This document shows positions 35,641 through 44,858 of a DNA stretch of 47,651 nt, one piece after another. The notes under the pieces were generated by a model. That model saw only the letters and a program-made list of their open reading frames with translations. It did not search any database and was not told where the DNA came from. Made by a program: the position numbers and the translations under genes. The first letter of the stretch is position 1. Every line of letters begins with the position of its first letter. Source of the DNA: Paracoccaceae bacterium (GTDB lineage: Bacteria; Pseudomonadota; Alphaproteobacteria; Rhodobacterales; Rhodobacteraceae); assembly GCA_015487165.1 (NCBI GenBank), contig WFQE01000314.1, forward strand, positions 1 through 47,651, read 5' to 3'.

Positions 35641-36339
35641 TTATGCCTTGTTGGCGGCCGATTCGTCCAGAACACCCTCAAGTATCTGGCGTGCCAGACG
35701 TTTTCCCAGCGGTTTGCCCAGTGAAAGCGCCGCGCGGTCCAGGCGCTCGACGATTTCCAGCGCCGCCGCGGCCGAGCGATCCATTCTGCTGACCAGATAG
35801 TTGACCAGCCCCGGCGTCACGTCGATCTGCCGGTCGGCAAACAGCTTGACCAGAAGTGCCGTCAAAAGCACATCGTCTGGAGGGTCGATCGAGACAAGGT
35901 CGGTTGCCTCAAGCCTGCTTTTCAGATCCGGCAGGCCCAGATCCCAACGCGAGGGCGGCCGGTCCGCGGTTATCAGCAGCCAGGCGTTTTCGGCCTGTGA
36001 CAGGTTCAGCAGATGGAAAAGCGTGGTTTCCAGCGCCGGATTTCCGGCTATCCTGTGGCAGTCTTCGATGACGATGAAACCACCCTGCACCAGCCCCGGC
36101 AGGGTTTCTTCAGACAGGCTTGGGGCATCGCCGAGGGTCGCGCCGGTTTCGCTTGCCCAGACATGGGCGAGATGGGTCTTGCCCGCACCGTGCGGCCCGG
36201 TCAGCATCAGCCTGCGCCCCGGCCAACCCTGCCAGCTGTCAATCCGCGCCAGCGCCAGCGCGTTCGAACCCGAGACGAAAAATGCCTCGCGGCCCAATGC
36301 CGGGCGAACCGGCAGGTCAAGGGTCAGCTGTGTGGGCAT
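35641..36339 (-). CDS. hdaA: HdaA, DnaA regulatory inactivator homologue
   Basis: This 232-aa protein is a DnaA-related AAA+ ATPase. The N-terminus [10 protein letters not shown] carries the sliding-clamp-binding QLxLDLP motif typical of Hda. Walker A is [16 protein letters not shown] and the Walker B region [26 protein letters not shown] corresponds to the sensor-1/box VII region with its Arg. HdaA with the beta clamp stimulates hydrolysis of DnaA-bound ATP and so prevents re-initiation of replication. The start at 36339 is 4 nt after the perM stop, suggesting one transcript. Confidence 0.93.
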   Translation of the reverse strand: MPTQLTLDLPVRPALGREAFFVSGSNALALARIDSWQGWPGRRLMLTGPHGAGKTHLAHVWASETGATLGDAPSLSEETLPGLVQGGFIVIEDCHRIAGNPALETTLFHLLNLSQAENAWLLITADRPPSRWDLGLPDLKSRLEATDLVSIDPPDDVLLTALLVKLFADRQIDVTPGLVNYLVSRMDRSAAAALEIVERLDRAALSLGKPLGKRLARQILEGVLDESAANKA

Positions 36340-36343
36340 GTCC

Positions 36344-37411
36344 TCAGTCCTGCTTCTGGCCGGTTGTGCCAAGATAAAGGCGGCCGGAAAGGTACTGCCG
36401 TATTCCAAAGCGTGACAACACGCCGATCATGGCGGCCAGAGGCACCGCCATCAGCAGGCCGGTAAAGCCGAACAGGGATCCGAACACCGACAGCGAGAAC
36501 ATCAGCCAGACCGGATGCAGCCCGATCGAGCGGCCAACAAGGTTGGGCGACAGGATATTGCCTTCGAAAAACTGACCGACCGCAAAGACGCCGATGACGA
36601 CAAGAATCCAGACCGGTTGATCCCAGAACTGGAACAAGGCCAGGCCAATTGCCAATATGCCCCCGACAATGGCGCCGATATAGGGAATGAACGAAATCAG
36701 GCCCGCCAGCAGGCCGACGGCAAAGCCGAATTTCAGCCCGACCAGCATCAGCCCGATGGCATAATAGGCCCCAAGAATCCCGCTGACCGAAAGCTGGCCG
36801 CGCACAAAGCCGGCCAGGCTCCGGTCGATTTCGCGGCCAAGTTCGCGGATGGTTTCGGCGTGGTCAAGCGGCAGCCAGCCGTTGACGATGGCGATCATCC
36901 GGTCCCAGTCGAGCAGCAGGTAGAACGCGACAACGGGCACCACGACGATAAAGATCAGCACGTCGATCAGGGTGAATGCCTTGGTCAAGACGGTGTTGGC
37001 CAGATAGGCGCTGCGGGCCTTGAGGGTCTCGGCGATGGCATCCAGCGTCTGCCGTATGGCGGAATCCGGCTCGATCAGGTTGGGAAAGCGGTGCTGGAGA
37101 AACGCCTGAAACTGTTTCGAGTAATTGGGCGCTTCCGAGATCAGTCCGCTGAGCTGATGGATAAAGATCGGCAACAGGACAAGGACAAGGCCGATAAAGG
37201 CGATGATTGCCGAAAAGGTAATGATCAGCGTGGCAACCACACGCGAGCATCCCATGCGTTCCAGCCGGTCGGCGACCGGGTCAAGGAAATAGGCAATCGC
37301 CGCGCCCGTGATATAGGGCAGCATGACATTGCCAAGCTGCCACATCGCCAGCACAAGGATCAGAAAGCCGATCCCCCACCAACGCAGCTGTTCCCTGACG
37401 GTATAACCCAT
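36344..37411 (-). CDS. perM: AI-2E family (PerM-like) membrane protein
   Basis: This 355-aa protein belongs to the AI-2E/PerM family (PF01594), with about eight transmembrane segments. Typical segments are YFLDPVADRLERMGCSRVVA, FYLLLDWDRMIAIVNGWLP, GILGAYYAIGLMLVGLKFG and GFTGLLMAVPLAAMIGVL. Members include putative autoinducer-2 exporters and Na+/H+-type transporters; the substrate here is unknown. It heads the hdaA-ppk-ppx run, a neighbourhood common in alphaproteobacteria. ATG 37411 was chosen because upstream sequence is not membrane-like or conserved. Confidence 0.9.
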   Translation of the reverse strand: MGYTVREQLRWWGIGFLILVLAMWQLGNVMLPYITGAAIAYFLDPVADRLERMGCSRVVATLIITFSAIIAFIGLVLVLLPIFIHQLSGLISEAPNYSKQFQAFLQHRFPNLIEPDSAIRQTLDAIAETLKARSAYLANTVLTKAFTLIDVLIFIVVVPVVAFYLLLDWDRMIAIVNGWLPLDHAETIRELGREIDRSLAGFVRGQLSVSGILGAYYAIGLMLVGLKFGFAVGLLAGLISFIPYIGAIVGGILAIGLALFQFWDQPVWILVVIGVFAVGQFFEGNILSPNLVGRSIGLHPVWLMFSLSVFGSLFGFTGLLMAVPLAAMIGVLSRFGIRQYLSGRLYLGTTGQKQD

Positions 37412-37588
37412 CTGTTTTCGACCCGTATTGTGTTGTCTGGCCCGAGTCTTGCCTTGCCATCGCCAGGGTTGCAAGTGCCGAGTGGTTTCTCTTTTCATCG
37501 CCTGACGGGCAAGATACCCTCGACACGGCCAGAACATGAAGGCGGTTCCAGACCGTCCTGATGCCGGATTACAAGGAAAGGGAGCAAC

Positions 37589-38329
37589 ATGAGGCTTGAG
37601 GGCAAGACGGCCATAGTCACGGGTGGGGGTTCGGGCTTCGGGGCCGGGATCGTGCGGAAATTTGCCGCCGAAGGTGCCCGCGTGATGGTGGCCGATATCA
37701 ACATGGATGCGGCGCGCGAGATTGCAGTTCAGGTTGGGGGCGTGGCATGTCAGGTTGATGTGTCTGATGGTCAGTCGGTGGACGGGATGGCGCGAGAGGC
37801 CCTGGAAGTTTTCGGCGCACTGGACATTCTCGTGAACAACGCCGGTGTGACCCATCTGCCCGCGCCGCTGGAAGAGGTCAGTGAAGAGGATTTCGACCGT
37901 GTTCTGGCGGTGAATGTCAAATCGGTCTATCTGACCGCGCGCGTCCTGGTACCGCATTTCAAGGGGCGTGAGGCGGGCGTTATCCTGAACATCGCCTCGA
38001 CCGCGGGCGTCAGCCCGCGGCCGCGATTGAACTGGTACAACGCCTCAAAGGGCTGGATGATCACCGCAACCCGCACCATGGCGGTGGAACTGGCTCCGCA
38101 TGGGGTGCGGGTGAACGCGCTTAATCCGGTTGCGGGCGAAACACCCCTGCTCAAATCCTTCATGGGCGAGGACACCCCCGAGATGCGCGCGAAATTTCTG
38201 TCAACCATCCCGTTGGGGCGGTTCTCCACGCCCGAAGACATGGGGAATGCCGCCTGTTTCCTGTGCTCGGATGAGGCCAGCATGATCACCGGCGTCGCGC
38301 TGGAGGTCGATGGCGGACGGTGCATCTGA
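37589..38329 (+). CDS. Short-chain dehydrogenase/reductase
   Basis: This 246-aa classical SDR has the cofactor-binding GGGSGFGAGI (TGxxxGxG, about 12-21), the structural NNAG (about 83-86), and the catalytic Ser in NIASTAG followed by YNASK (Tyr-x3-Lys, about 149-153). The C-terminal ITGVALEVDGGRCI is typical of FabG-like and glucose-dehydrogenase-like members. D-Asp/Asn after the second strand (VADINMDAA) suggests NAD(H) preference. The substrate cannot be read. A strong AAGGAAAGGGAG ribosome site precedes the ATG. It is divergent from perM and followed by panBC. Confidence 0.88.
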   Translation: MRLEGKTAIVTGGGSGFGAGIVRKFAAEGARVMVADINMDAAREIAVQVGGVACQVDVSDGQSVDGMAREALEVFGALDILVNNAGVTHLPAPLEEVSEEDFDRVLAVNVKSVYLTARVLVPHFKGREAGVILNIASTAGVSPRPRLNWYNASKGWMITATRTMAVELAPHGVRVNALNPVAGETPLLKSFMGEDTPEMRAKFLSTIPLGRFSTPEDMGNAACFLCSDEASMITGVALEVDGGRCI

Positions 38330-38390
38330 CGGATGACTTGCACGACGCGTGGTCTCGGGCGAGTATTCTGCGAGCGCACAAAAATGCTGC

Positions 38391-38421
38391 GACTGCGAAA
38401 AAATCTTGGCCTGCCGCAGTC
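38391..38421. promoter_or_regulatory. Inverted repeat in the panB leader
   Basis: GACTGCG (38391-38397) and CGCAGTC (38415-38421) form a perfect 7-bp inverted repeat with a 17-nt loop, 47 bp before the panB start. The right half also contains the 9-nt palindrome CTGCCGCAG. It may be an operator or a leader hairpin; no specific factor can be named with confidence. Confidence 0.3.
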
Positions 38422-38468
38422 AAACAGTTAAACAATTCTGACAGGCTGGGGAAGAAACGGGTGATGCC

Positions 38469-39308
38469 ATGAGTGCGACCAATATCAAGGACGCGGTGAC
38501 CGTGCCAAAGGTCATGGCCCAAAAGGGGCAGGTGCCGCTGGTTTGTCTGACCGCTTATACAACCCCCATCGCGCGGATCGTTGATCGCCACTGCGATGTC
38601 GTTCTGGTCGGCGACAGCGTCGGCATGGTGCTGCACGGGCTTGACGACACGTTGGGCGTAACCATGGACATGATGGTCATGCATGGCCGCGCCGTGCGCC
38701 GCGGGGTCGAACATGCCCTGTTGGTGATCGACATGCCTTTCGGTTCTTACGAGGAAAGCCCGGCGCAGGCGTTTCGCAATGCCGCGCGCCTGATGGCCGA
38801 GACCGGCGCCGATGCCGTCAAGCTGGAAGGCGGGGTCGAGATGGCCGAGACGGTTCGCTTTCTGACAGCGCGCGGCATCCCGGTCATGGGGCATGTCGGT
38901 TTGACGCCGCAGGCCGTCAATATGTTCGGCGGTTATGGCGTGCAGGGCCGTGGTGACGGCGCCGACCGCGTTGCCCGCGATGCCGTTGCCGTGGCCGAGG
39001 CAGGCGCTTTTTCGGTGGTACTTGAAAAACTGCCCGCGCCGCTGGCCGACCGGATCACGCGCGACATTGCCGTGCCCACCATCGGCATTGGCGCTTCGGT
39101 GGGCTGCGATGGCCAGATCCTGGTGGTCGATGACATGCTGGGCCTGTTTGCCGATTTCCGCCCGAAATTCGTGAAACGCTATGCCGAGCTGGCCGCAAAT
39201 GCGGATGAGGCGGTTGCGGCCTATGCCCAGGAGGTGCGTGCGCGCCAGTTCCCTGCGCCCGAACACCAGTTTGGCGAAGGCAAGCCCGCCAGAGAGGGCG
39301 GAAAATGA
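38469..39308 (+). CDS. panB: 3-methyl-2-oxobutanoate hydroxymethyltransferase
   Basis: This 279-aa enzyme makes ketopantoate from 2-oxoisovalerate using methylene-tetrahydrofolate, the first committed step to pantothenate and CoA. The fold signatures are [30 protein letters not shown] with the Mg2+-binding Asp, [20 protein letters not shown] and [18 protein letters not shown]. Length is normal. The stop overlaps panC by 4 nt (ATGA). Confidence 0.97.
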   Translation: MSATNIKDAVTVPKVMAQKGQVPLVCLTAYTTPIARIVDRHCDVVLVGDSVGMVLHGLDDTLGVTMDMMVMHGRAVRRGVEHALLVIDMPFGSYEESPAQAFRNAARLMAETGADAVKLEGGVEMAETVRFLTARGIPVMGHVGLTPQAVNMFGGYGVQGRGDGADRVARDAVAVAEAGAFSVVLEKLPAPLADRITRDIAVPTIGIGASVGCDGQILVVDDMLGLFADFRPKFVKRYAELAANADEAVAAYAQEVRARQFPAPEHQFGEGKPAREGGK

Positions 39309-40150
39309 CCGCCCCGCGCATCATCCGGCGCCTTGATGTGCTGCGCGCGCAGGTCGCGGCCTGGAAAAGCGCCGGCGAAAGCGTGGCGGTTGTGCCCACC
39401 ATGGGCGCGCTCCATGCCGGGCATCTGAGCCTGGTCAAGGCGGCGGCTGCCGATTGCGACCGGGTGATCGTGACGATCTTTGTGAATCCCAAACAGTTCA
39501 ACAACCCCGATGACCTGGCCTCTTACCCCCGGACCGAGGAAGACGATGCCCGCAAGCTGGCCGATTACCGGGTCGATCTGATCTATGCACCCGATGCCGA
39601 TCAGGTCTATCGCCCCGGCTTTGCCACCAATGTTTCGGTTTCCGGCGTCAGCGAAGGCCTTTGCGGTGCCCACCGCCCCGGCCATTTCGACGGCGTGGCG
39701 ATCGTGGTGACCAAGTTGTTTCTGCAAACACAGGCAGACAAGGCATTCTTTGGGGAAAAGGATTACCAGCAATTACAGGTGGTCAAGCGGCTTGTTACCG
39801 ATCTGGATATCCCGATCGAGGTCGTCGGCTGCCCCACGGTCAGGGATGCCGATGGGCTGGCCCTGTCCTCGCGAAATCTGCTGCTGAGCGCCGAGCAACG
39901 ATTGATCGCGCCTGCAATCCATGCTGCGCTGACCGAGGCGCGGGATGCCATCAGGGGGGGCGCGGATGTTGCACACGCGCTTGAAGACGCGCGGCGCAGG
40001 ATACTGGATGCGGGCTTTGACAGCGTCGAATATCTGGAGCTGCGCGATGCCGGTGACCTGCATCCGCTGGAGGTGGCAGACCGCCCCGCGCGGCTGCTGG
40101 CGGCCGCGGTTCTGGGCAAGATTCGTCTGATCGACAATATCGCCGTCTGA
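39305..40150 (+). CDS. panC: Pantothenate synthetase
   Basis: This 281-aa enzyme joins pantoate and beta-alanine with ATP. The nucleotidyltransferase motifs are [18 protein letters not shown] (HIGH-type, about 29-46), [30 protein letters not shown] and the KMSKS-like SSRNLLLS. It is translationally coupled to panB. The beta-alanine it needs can come from reductive pyrimidine degradation, the pathway suggested by the hydrolase and RutR genes at the right end of the window; that link is inferred. Confidence 0.97.
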   Translation: MTAPRIIRRLDVLRAQVAAWKSAGESVAVVPTMGALHAGHLSLVKAAAADCDRVIVTIFVNPKQFNNPDDLASYPRTEEDDARKLADYRVDLIYAPDADQVYRPGFATNVSVSGVSEGLCGAHRPGHFDGVAIVVTKLFLQTQADKAFFGEKDYQQLQVVKRLVTDLDIPIEVVGCPTVRDADGLALSSRNLLLSAEQRLIAPAIHAALTEARDAIRGGADVAHALEDARRRILDAGFDSVEYLELRDAGDLHPLEVADRPARLLAAAVLGKIRLIDNIAV

Positions 40151-40230
40151 ACCGCCCTTTGGTGTGGATCTGGCCCGTCTTGTATGAATGGGCGCAAGTA
40201 TCTTCGATTATAGCTCTGATTGCACGAAGA

Positions 40231-40242
40231 TCCTTGCAAGGA
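40231..40242. promoter_or_regulatory. Perfect 12-nt palindrome upstream of dgcN
   Basis: TCCTTGCAAGGA is a perfect palindrome about 90 bp upstream of the dgcN start, in the 183-bp gap after panC. TTGCA recurs nearby at about 40220 (TTGCACGAAG) and about 40275 (CTTGCACT). This may be an operator for the D-glutamate operon; no regulator is identified. Confidence 0.3.
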
Positions 40243-40333
40243 ACCCGGCGACCCCAAGGCCAATTTGCCAAAATCTTGCACTCTGCCGCTGATAGGACTT
40301 TTTCGCCTGGTTCTTATCCCGACGGAGGTCACG

Positions 40334-41335
40334 ATGATCCGCACACCCTATCTGTTGTTTCTTGGCGATGCCCCGGATCAACTGGCGGCAAAGGTTGCCC
40401 AAGGCATCCGCGACTGGCGCCCCGAGCTGGCGTTGGGCCAGCTGCGGATGGCAGGCTGCAAGGCCGATCTGGGCCTTGACGAAATGTCTGTCCGGCAGGC
40501 CGTTGATGCCGGTGCGAAAACGCTGGTGATCGGGGTCGCCAACCGGGGAGGGGTGATCTCGGACGCCTGGAAAGAGGTGCTGGTCGAGGCGCTTGAGGCG
40601 GGCCTCGATATCGCATCGGGGCTGCACAACCTTTTGCGTGACGAGCCCGATCTTGTTGCCGCCGCCAGGGCGAACGGCCGCGAACTGCATGACGTGCGCG
40701 TTCCAGAGAGGGACTATCCGGTTGCGACCGGCAAGCCTCGCCCCGGCAGGCGCTGTCTTGCGGTGGGCACGGATTGCTCGGTCGGCAAGATGTATACCGC
40801 GCTGGCGATGGAGCGCGAAATGCGCGCGCGCGGCATGAACGCCGATTTCCGCGCAACCGGCCAGACGGGAATATTGATCACCGGCAATGGCGTGCCGCTT
40901 GATGCGGTGGTGGCCGATTTCATGGCCGGTGCCGTGGAAACGATCTCGCCCGACAATGACGCCGATCACTGGGATCTGATCGAGGGGCAGGGCTCGTTGT
41001 TCCATGCCTCCTATTCCGGCGTGACCATGGCCTTGATCCATGGCGGCCAGCCCGATGCGTTGATCCTGTGCCATGAACCGACGCGCGCGCATATGCGCGG
41101 TCTGCCCGACTATCAGCTGCCCTCGCTTGAGGAACTCCGCGATCTGGCTCTGACGCTGGCCCGTGTCGTCAACCCCGCCTGCCAGGTGGTGGGGATTTCG
41201 GTCAACACCGCCAACATGGCCGAGGACGAGGCATTGGCCTGCCTTGCGGATATCGAAACCCGCATGGGCCTGCCTGCGGTTGACCCCTATCGTCAGGGCG
41301 CGGGGCGTCTGGTGGATGCGTTGCAGCGGATATAG
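40334..41335 (+). CDS. dgcN: DUF1611-family D-glutamate N-acetyltransferase DgcN
   Basis: This 333-aa DUF1611 protein has a nucleotide-loop-like segment VGTDCSVGKMYTALAMEREM (about 144-163) and conserved ISPDNDADHWDLIEGQGSL, LCHEPTRAHMRG and GISVNTANM. The family, next to an enolase-superfamily racemase, has been described as DgcN, acetylating D-glutamate to N-acetyl-D-glutamate. The neighbouring DgcA and D-amino-acid transaminase genes fit that role. GGAGG lies about 5 nt before the ATG, a strong ribosome site. An older view treated DUF1611 as an ATPase of unknown role. Confidence 0.88.
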   Translation: MIRTPYLLFLGDAPDQLAAKVAQGIRDWRPELALGQLRMAGCKADLGLDEMSVRQAVDAGAKTLVIGVANRGGVISDAWKEVLVEALEAGLDIASGLHNLLRDEPDLVAAARANGRELHDVRVPERDYPVATGKPRPGRRCLAVGTDCSVGKMYTALAMEREMRARGMNADFRATGQTGILITGNGVPLDAVVADFMAGAVETISPDNDADHWDLIEGQGSLFHASYSGVTMALIHGGQPDALILCHEPTRAHMRGLPDYQLPSLEELRDLALTLARVVNPACQVVGISVNTANMAEDEALACLADIETRMGLPAVDPYRQGAGRLVDALQRI

Positions 41336-41344
41336 GGTGACAGG

Positions 41345-42313
41345 ATGAAACTGACCGTCACCAGGGATGCCTTTCCTTTTGCCCGCCTGTTCACCATCTC
41401 GCGCGGCTCGCGCAGCGTGGCGCAGGTGCTGACCGTGCGCGTTACACAGGACGGCGTGACCGGCTGGGGCGAATGCGTGCCCTATGCGCGCTATGGCGAA
41501 TCGCTTGAATCCGTCACGGAACAGATCGAATCCCTGCCCCTGCCGATCACGCGTGCCGAACTGCAATCGGCCCTGCCCCCCGGTGCCGCCCGCAACGCTG
41601 TCGATTGCGCGCTGTGGGATCTGGAATGCAAGCAGACCGGCCGCCGCGCATGGGAACTGGCGGGCCTGCCCGCGCCGGGCCCTGAAATCACCGCCTATAC
41701 CCTGTCGCTGGACAGCCCCGGCAAGATGCGCGAACAGGCCGCCGAAAACGCCCACCGCCCGCTGCTGAAAACCAAGCTGGGTGGCGGGGACGAGGATATC
41801 GCCCGCATTCGTGCCGTGCGCCTTGGCGCGCCGGATGCCCGTATCATCGTAGATGCCAACGAGGGCTGGACGCCCGAACTTTACGCCCGCCTCGCCCCGG
41901 TTCTGGTCGACCTCGGCGTCGAGATGGTCGAACAGCCCCTGCCGGCGGGGCAGGATGATGCCCTACTGGACATGGATCGCGTGTTGCCGGTCTGCGCCGA
42001 CGAAAGCTGCCACGACCGCGCCAGCCTGGCCGCGCTGAAAGGCAAATACGACATCGTGAACATCAAGCTGGACAAGACCGGCGGCCTGACCGAGGCGCTT
42101 GCCCTGCGCGAGGCCGCACTTGCCCAGGGCTATCGGGTCATGGTCGGCTGCATGGTCGGCAGTTCACTGGCAATGGCCCCGGCAGTGCTGCTGGCCCAAG
42201 GCGCGGCATTCACGGATCTTGACGGCCCGCTCTTGCTGGCCCAAGACCGTGACAACGCGCTGCATTTCGACGAGCGTGGCGTTCACCCGCCGGATGCCGC
42301 GCTGTGGGGTTAG
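41345..42313 (+). CDS. dgcA: N-acetyl-D-glutamate racemase DgcA (dipeptide-epimerase-like)
   Basis: This 322-aa member of the enolase superfamily, muconate-lactonising subgroup, looks like an L-Ala-D/L-Glu epimerase. Catalytic Lys lies in LLKTKLGGG, Mg2+ ligands in VDANEGW, MVEQPLP and CADES, and the second Lys in NIKLDKTGGL. Next to dgcN, the expected role is to racemise N-acetyl-D-Glu to N-acetyl-L-Glu. Dipeptide epimerisation in murein recycling is the alternative. It starts 9 nt after dgcN and ends 17 nt before the transaminase gene. Confidence 0.88.
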   Translation: MKLTVTRDAFPFARLFTISRGSRSVAQVLTVRVTQDGVTGWGECVPYARYGESLESVTEQIESLPLPITRAELQSALPPGAARNAVDCALWDLECKQTGRRAWELAGLPAPGPEITAYTLSLDSPGKMREQAAENAHRPLLKTKLGGGDEDIARIRAVRLGAPDARIIVDANEGWTPELYARLAPVLVDLGVEMVEQPLPAGQDDALLDMDRVLPVCADESCHDRASLAALKGKYDIVNIKLDKTGGLTEALALREAALAQGYRVMVGCMVGSSLAMAPAVLLAQGAAFTDLDGPLLLAQDRDNALHFDERGVHPPDAALWG

Positions 42314-42330
42314 AAACAAGGGAAAGCAAG

Positions 42331-43194
42331 ATGAGCCGCATAGTCTATCTGAACGGAGAATACCTGCCCGAGGCCGAGGCAAAGGTGTCGATCTTTGACC
42401 GGGGTTTTCTGATGGCCGACGGGGTGTACGAGGTAACCTCGGTTCTCGACGGCAAGCTGGTCGATTTCGACGGCCATGCCAAACGTCTGCAACGTTCGCT
42501 GGGCGAACTGGACATGGCCTCGCCCGTCACGATGGACGAGCTTCTGGAAATTCACCGCGAATTGCTGCGCCGCAATGATGTGGTCGAGGGCATGGTCTAT
42601 TTGCAGATCACCCGCGGCGCCCCGGCCGACCGCGATTTTGTCTTTCCCAACCCCGAGGAAACCCCCTCGACCATCGTGCTGTTCACCCAGAACAAGCCGG
42701 GGCTTGCCGACAATCCGGCGGCGAAAAGGGGGATCAAGGTCATTTCGATCGACGATCTGCGCTGGCACCGGCGCGACATCAAGACGGTGCAGCTGCTTTA
42801 CCCCAGCATGGGCAAGATGATGGCCAAGGCCGCCGGCTGCGATGACGCATGGCTGGTCGAGGATGGCCATGTCACCGAGGGCACCAGCAACAACGCCTAT
42901 ATCGTCAAGGGCGGGCGGATCATCACCCGCGACCTCAGCACCGATATCCTGCACGGCATCACCCGCGCGGCCGTTCTGCGCTTTGCCCGCGAGGCGCAGA
43001 TGGAGGTCGAGGAACGCCCCTTTACCATTGAAGAGGCGCAGCAGGCGGACGAGGCATTCATCACCTCGGCCTCGACATTCGTCATGCCGGTGGTCGAAAT
43101 CGACGGCGCGACGATCGGCGCGGGCACACCCGGCCCGGTCGCCACACGCCTGCGCGAAATCTATCTGGAAGAAAGCCGCAAGGCCGCAATCTGA
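42331..43194 (+). CDS. dat: D-amino-acid transaminase
   Basis: This 287-aa fold-type IV PLP enzyme interconverts D-amino acids and 2-oxo acids, typically D-Ala plus 2-oxoglutarate to pyruvate plus D-Glu. The early FDRGFLMADGVYEVTSV segment, the PLP Lys in RRDIKTVQLLY (K151), EGTSNNAYIV and ILHGITRAAVL match D-alanine transaminases rather than branched-chain enzymes. A GGAAAG ribosome site precedes the ATG. Third in the dgcN-dgcA-dat unit, it can funnel diverse D-amino acids into D-Glu, which DgcN and DgcA then convert. Confidence 0.9.
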   Translation: MSRIVYLNGEYLPEAEAKVSIFDRGFLMADGVYEVTSVLDGKLVDFDGHAKRLQRSLGELDMASPVTMDELLEIHRELLRRNDVVEGMVYLQITRGAPADRDFVFPNPEETPSTIVLFTQNKPGLADNPAAKRGIKVISIDDLRWHRRDIKTVQLLYPSMGKMMAKAAGCDDAWLVEDGHVTEGTSNNAYIVKGGRIITRDLSTDILHGITRAAVLRFAREAQMEVEERPFTIEEAQQADEAFITSASTFVMPVVEIDGATIGAGTPGPVATRLREIYLEESRKAAI

Positions 43195-43309
43195 CCGCCT
43201 GAAGGGCAGGGCGGCGCTATTGCATCGGCGCTTGGCGTGGTTCACGTCATGTGGTTAGTTTGCGTAATTGCGCCCCTTCGGAGCGGCGCCGCGACGGGAA
43301 AATATATTC

Positions 43310-44206
43310 GTGAAGCTTTCGATCGAACAGATCCGGGGCCATCTTGCCATGTTGCTGTTCTCGGCCCTGGTTGCCGGGTCGTTCAGCCTTGGCTCTATCG
43401 TTGCGAACGATATCTCGCCGCGCGCCCTTAACGCGGTGCGGTTCGTGCTGGCGGGTGTGGTCATGTCCGGCTTTGTGCATTTCGGGCCGTCCTTTCGCCG
43501 GCGTGATTTTCGTGCGCCCTGGCGCTATCTGCTGCTGGGCGGGTTTTTCGGGCTGTATTTCGTGCTGATGTTCGAGGGGCTGAAATATGGTGCGCCGGTT
43601 TCCATGGCCGCCGTGTTCACGCTGATGCCAATGCTGGCGGCGCTGTTCGGCTATCTCCTGCTGCGCCAGGTCACGACGCCGCGCATGGGCTTTGCGCTGG
43701 CCATCGCTGCCTTGGGCGCGCTGTGGGTCATCTTTCGCGGCGACATGCAAGCCCTGCTGCGGCTGGATGTCGGCAAGGGAGAGGTGATCTTTTTTGTCGG
43801 CTGCATTGCACACGCAATCTATACGCCGCTTGTGCGCAAGCTGAACCGCGGGGAAAGCCCGATCACCTTTACGTTCGGCACGCTTGTGGGGGGCTCGATC
43901 CTGCTGCTGGCGGTGGGCTGGCGCGATATCGCGGCAACCGACTGGGCCGGGCTGCGCCCCATTGTGTGGATCACGCTGACCTATCTGGTGCTGATCTCGA
44001 CCGCGACGACATTCGTCCTGCTGCAATATGCAACGCTGCGTCTGCCCTCGGCCAAGGTGATGGCGTACAACTATCTGACACCGGTCTGGGTGATCCTGTG
44101 GCAGGTGGCGCTGGGCGATGGCTGGCCGCGGGTCAATATCTTGCTGGGGGTGGCGGCAACGGTTGTGGCGCTGCTAATCCTGCTCAAGGACGAAGAAGCT
44201 TCGTGA
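43310..44206 (+). CDS. EamA-family (DMT superfamily) transporter
   Basis: This 298-aa protein has about ten transmembrane segments in two EamA repeats. The start is GTG 43310, with GGGA about 10 nt upstream; an in-frame TTG at 43268 has no ribosome site. It follows the D-glutamate operon by 115 bp on the same strand and could serve amino acid export, but that is not shown. Its 3' end overlaps the convergent TetR gene by 23 bp. Confidence 0.83.
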   Translation: MKLSIEQIRGHLAMLLFSALVAGSFSLGSIVANDISPRALNAVRFVLAGVVMSGFVHFGPSFRRRDFRAPWRYLLLGGFFGLYFVLMFEGLKYGAPVSMAAVFTLMPMLAALFGYLLLRQVTTPRMGFALAIAALGALWVIFRGDMQALLRLDVGKGEVIFFVGCIAHAIYTPLVRKLNRGESPITFTFGTLVGGSILLLAVGWRDIAATDWAGLRPIVWITLTYLVLISTATTFVLLQYATLRLPSAKVMAYNYLTPVWVILWQVALGDGWPRVNILLGVAATVVALLILLKDEEAS

Positions 44207-44858
44207 ACATGGTTGTGAGGTGATCGCAGGCATCCTCGAAACAGGTTTCGCTGCGTTCGCCAAGGATCGCGCTGACCTGTGTGTCGAAATCCGCATAATG
44301 CTGGGTGGTCGCCCAGATCGAAAAGATCAGGTGATAGGGATGCACCGGCGCGATCTTGCCCTGTTCGGCCCAGCCCTCGATCACGGCGGCCTTTTCATCG
44401 ACAAGATCCTTTAGCGGTCCTGTTATCTGGTCCATGATGCGGGGTGCACCTTGCAGGATCTCGTTGGCAAACAGCCGGCTTTCGCGGGGATAGTCGCAGG
44501 CCATTTCCAGCTTGCGGTGGACATAGGCGATGATCTCGGCAACCGGATCATCTGCCGCGGGATCCAGTTTTTTCAGCGGTTCCAGCCAGGTTTCAAGCAG
44601 GCGTTCCAGCAGCAGTGAATGGATCGCTTCCTTACTGTCGAAATAATACAGCAGGTTGGGTTTCGACAGGCCGGCCTGTTTGGCGATCTGGTCGATGGTC
44701 GAGCCACGAAAGCCGTAGGTGGAAAAAACGTCAAGCGCGGCCGTCAGGATGGCCTCGGTCTTTTCCCGCTGGATCCGGGTCTGAGTTTTTGAAGCCGCTG
44801 CCCTAGCCAATGAAACGTCTTCCCCGATTGGTGCCGGTTTGTCCGGCTTGCTGACCAT
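44184..44858 (-). CDS. rutR: TetR regulator, RutR type (copy 1)
   Basis: This 224-aa regulator has a TetR helix-turn-helix (about residues 34-78, with GFRGSTIDQIAKQAGLSKPN and LLYYFDSKEAI) and a RutR-type ligand domain. Segments DYPRESRLFANEILQGAPRI, LKDLVDEKAAVIEGW and FSIWATTQHYADF closely follow E. coli RutR, which senses uracil/thymine and controls pyrimidine breakdown. A RutR-like site (44851-44866) overlaps its own start codon, suggesting autoregulation. The second RutR-type gene is 1.3 kb away. Confidence 0.88.
   Translation of the reverse strand: MVSKPDKPAPIGEDVSLARAAASKTQTRIQREKTEAILTAALDVFSTYGFRGSTIDQIAKQAGLSKPNLLYYFDSKEAIHSLLLERLLETWLEPLKKLDPAADDPVAEIIAYVHRKLEMACDYPRESRLFANEILQGAPRIMDQITGPLKDLVDEKAAVIEGWAEQGKIAPVHPYHLIFSIWATTQHYADFDTQVSAILGERSETCFEDACDHLTTMFTKLLRP

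Noticed and set aside
38341-38468. Sigma70-like promoter for panB (TTGGCC near 38406 with TAAACA 17 nt on)
   Set aside because: The -10 box matches only three of six positions, so it was not called.
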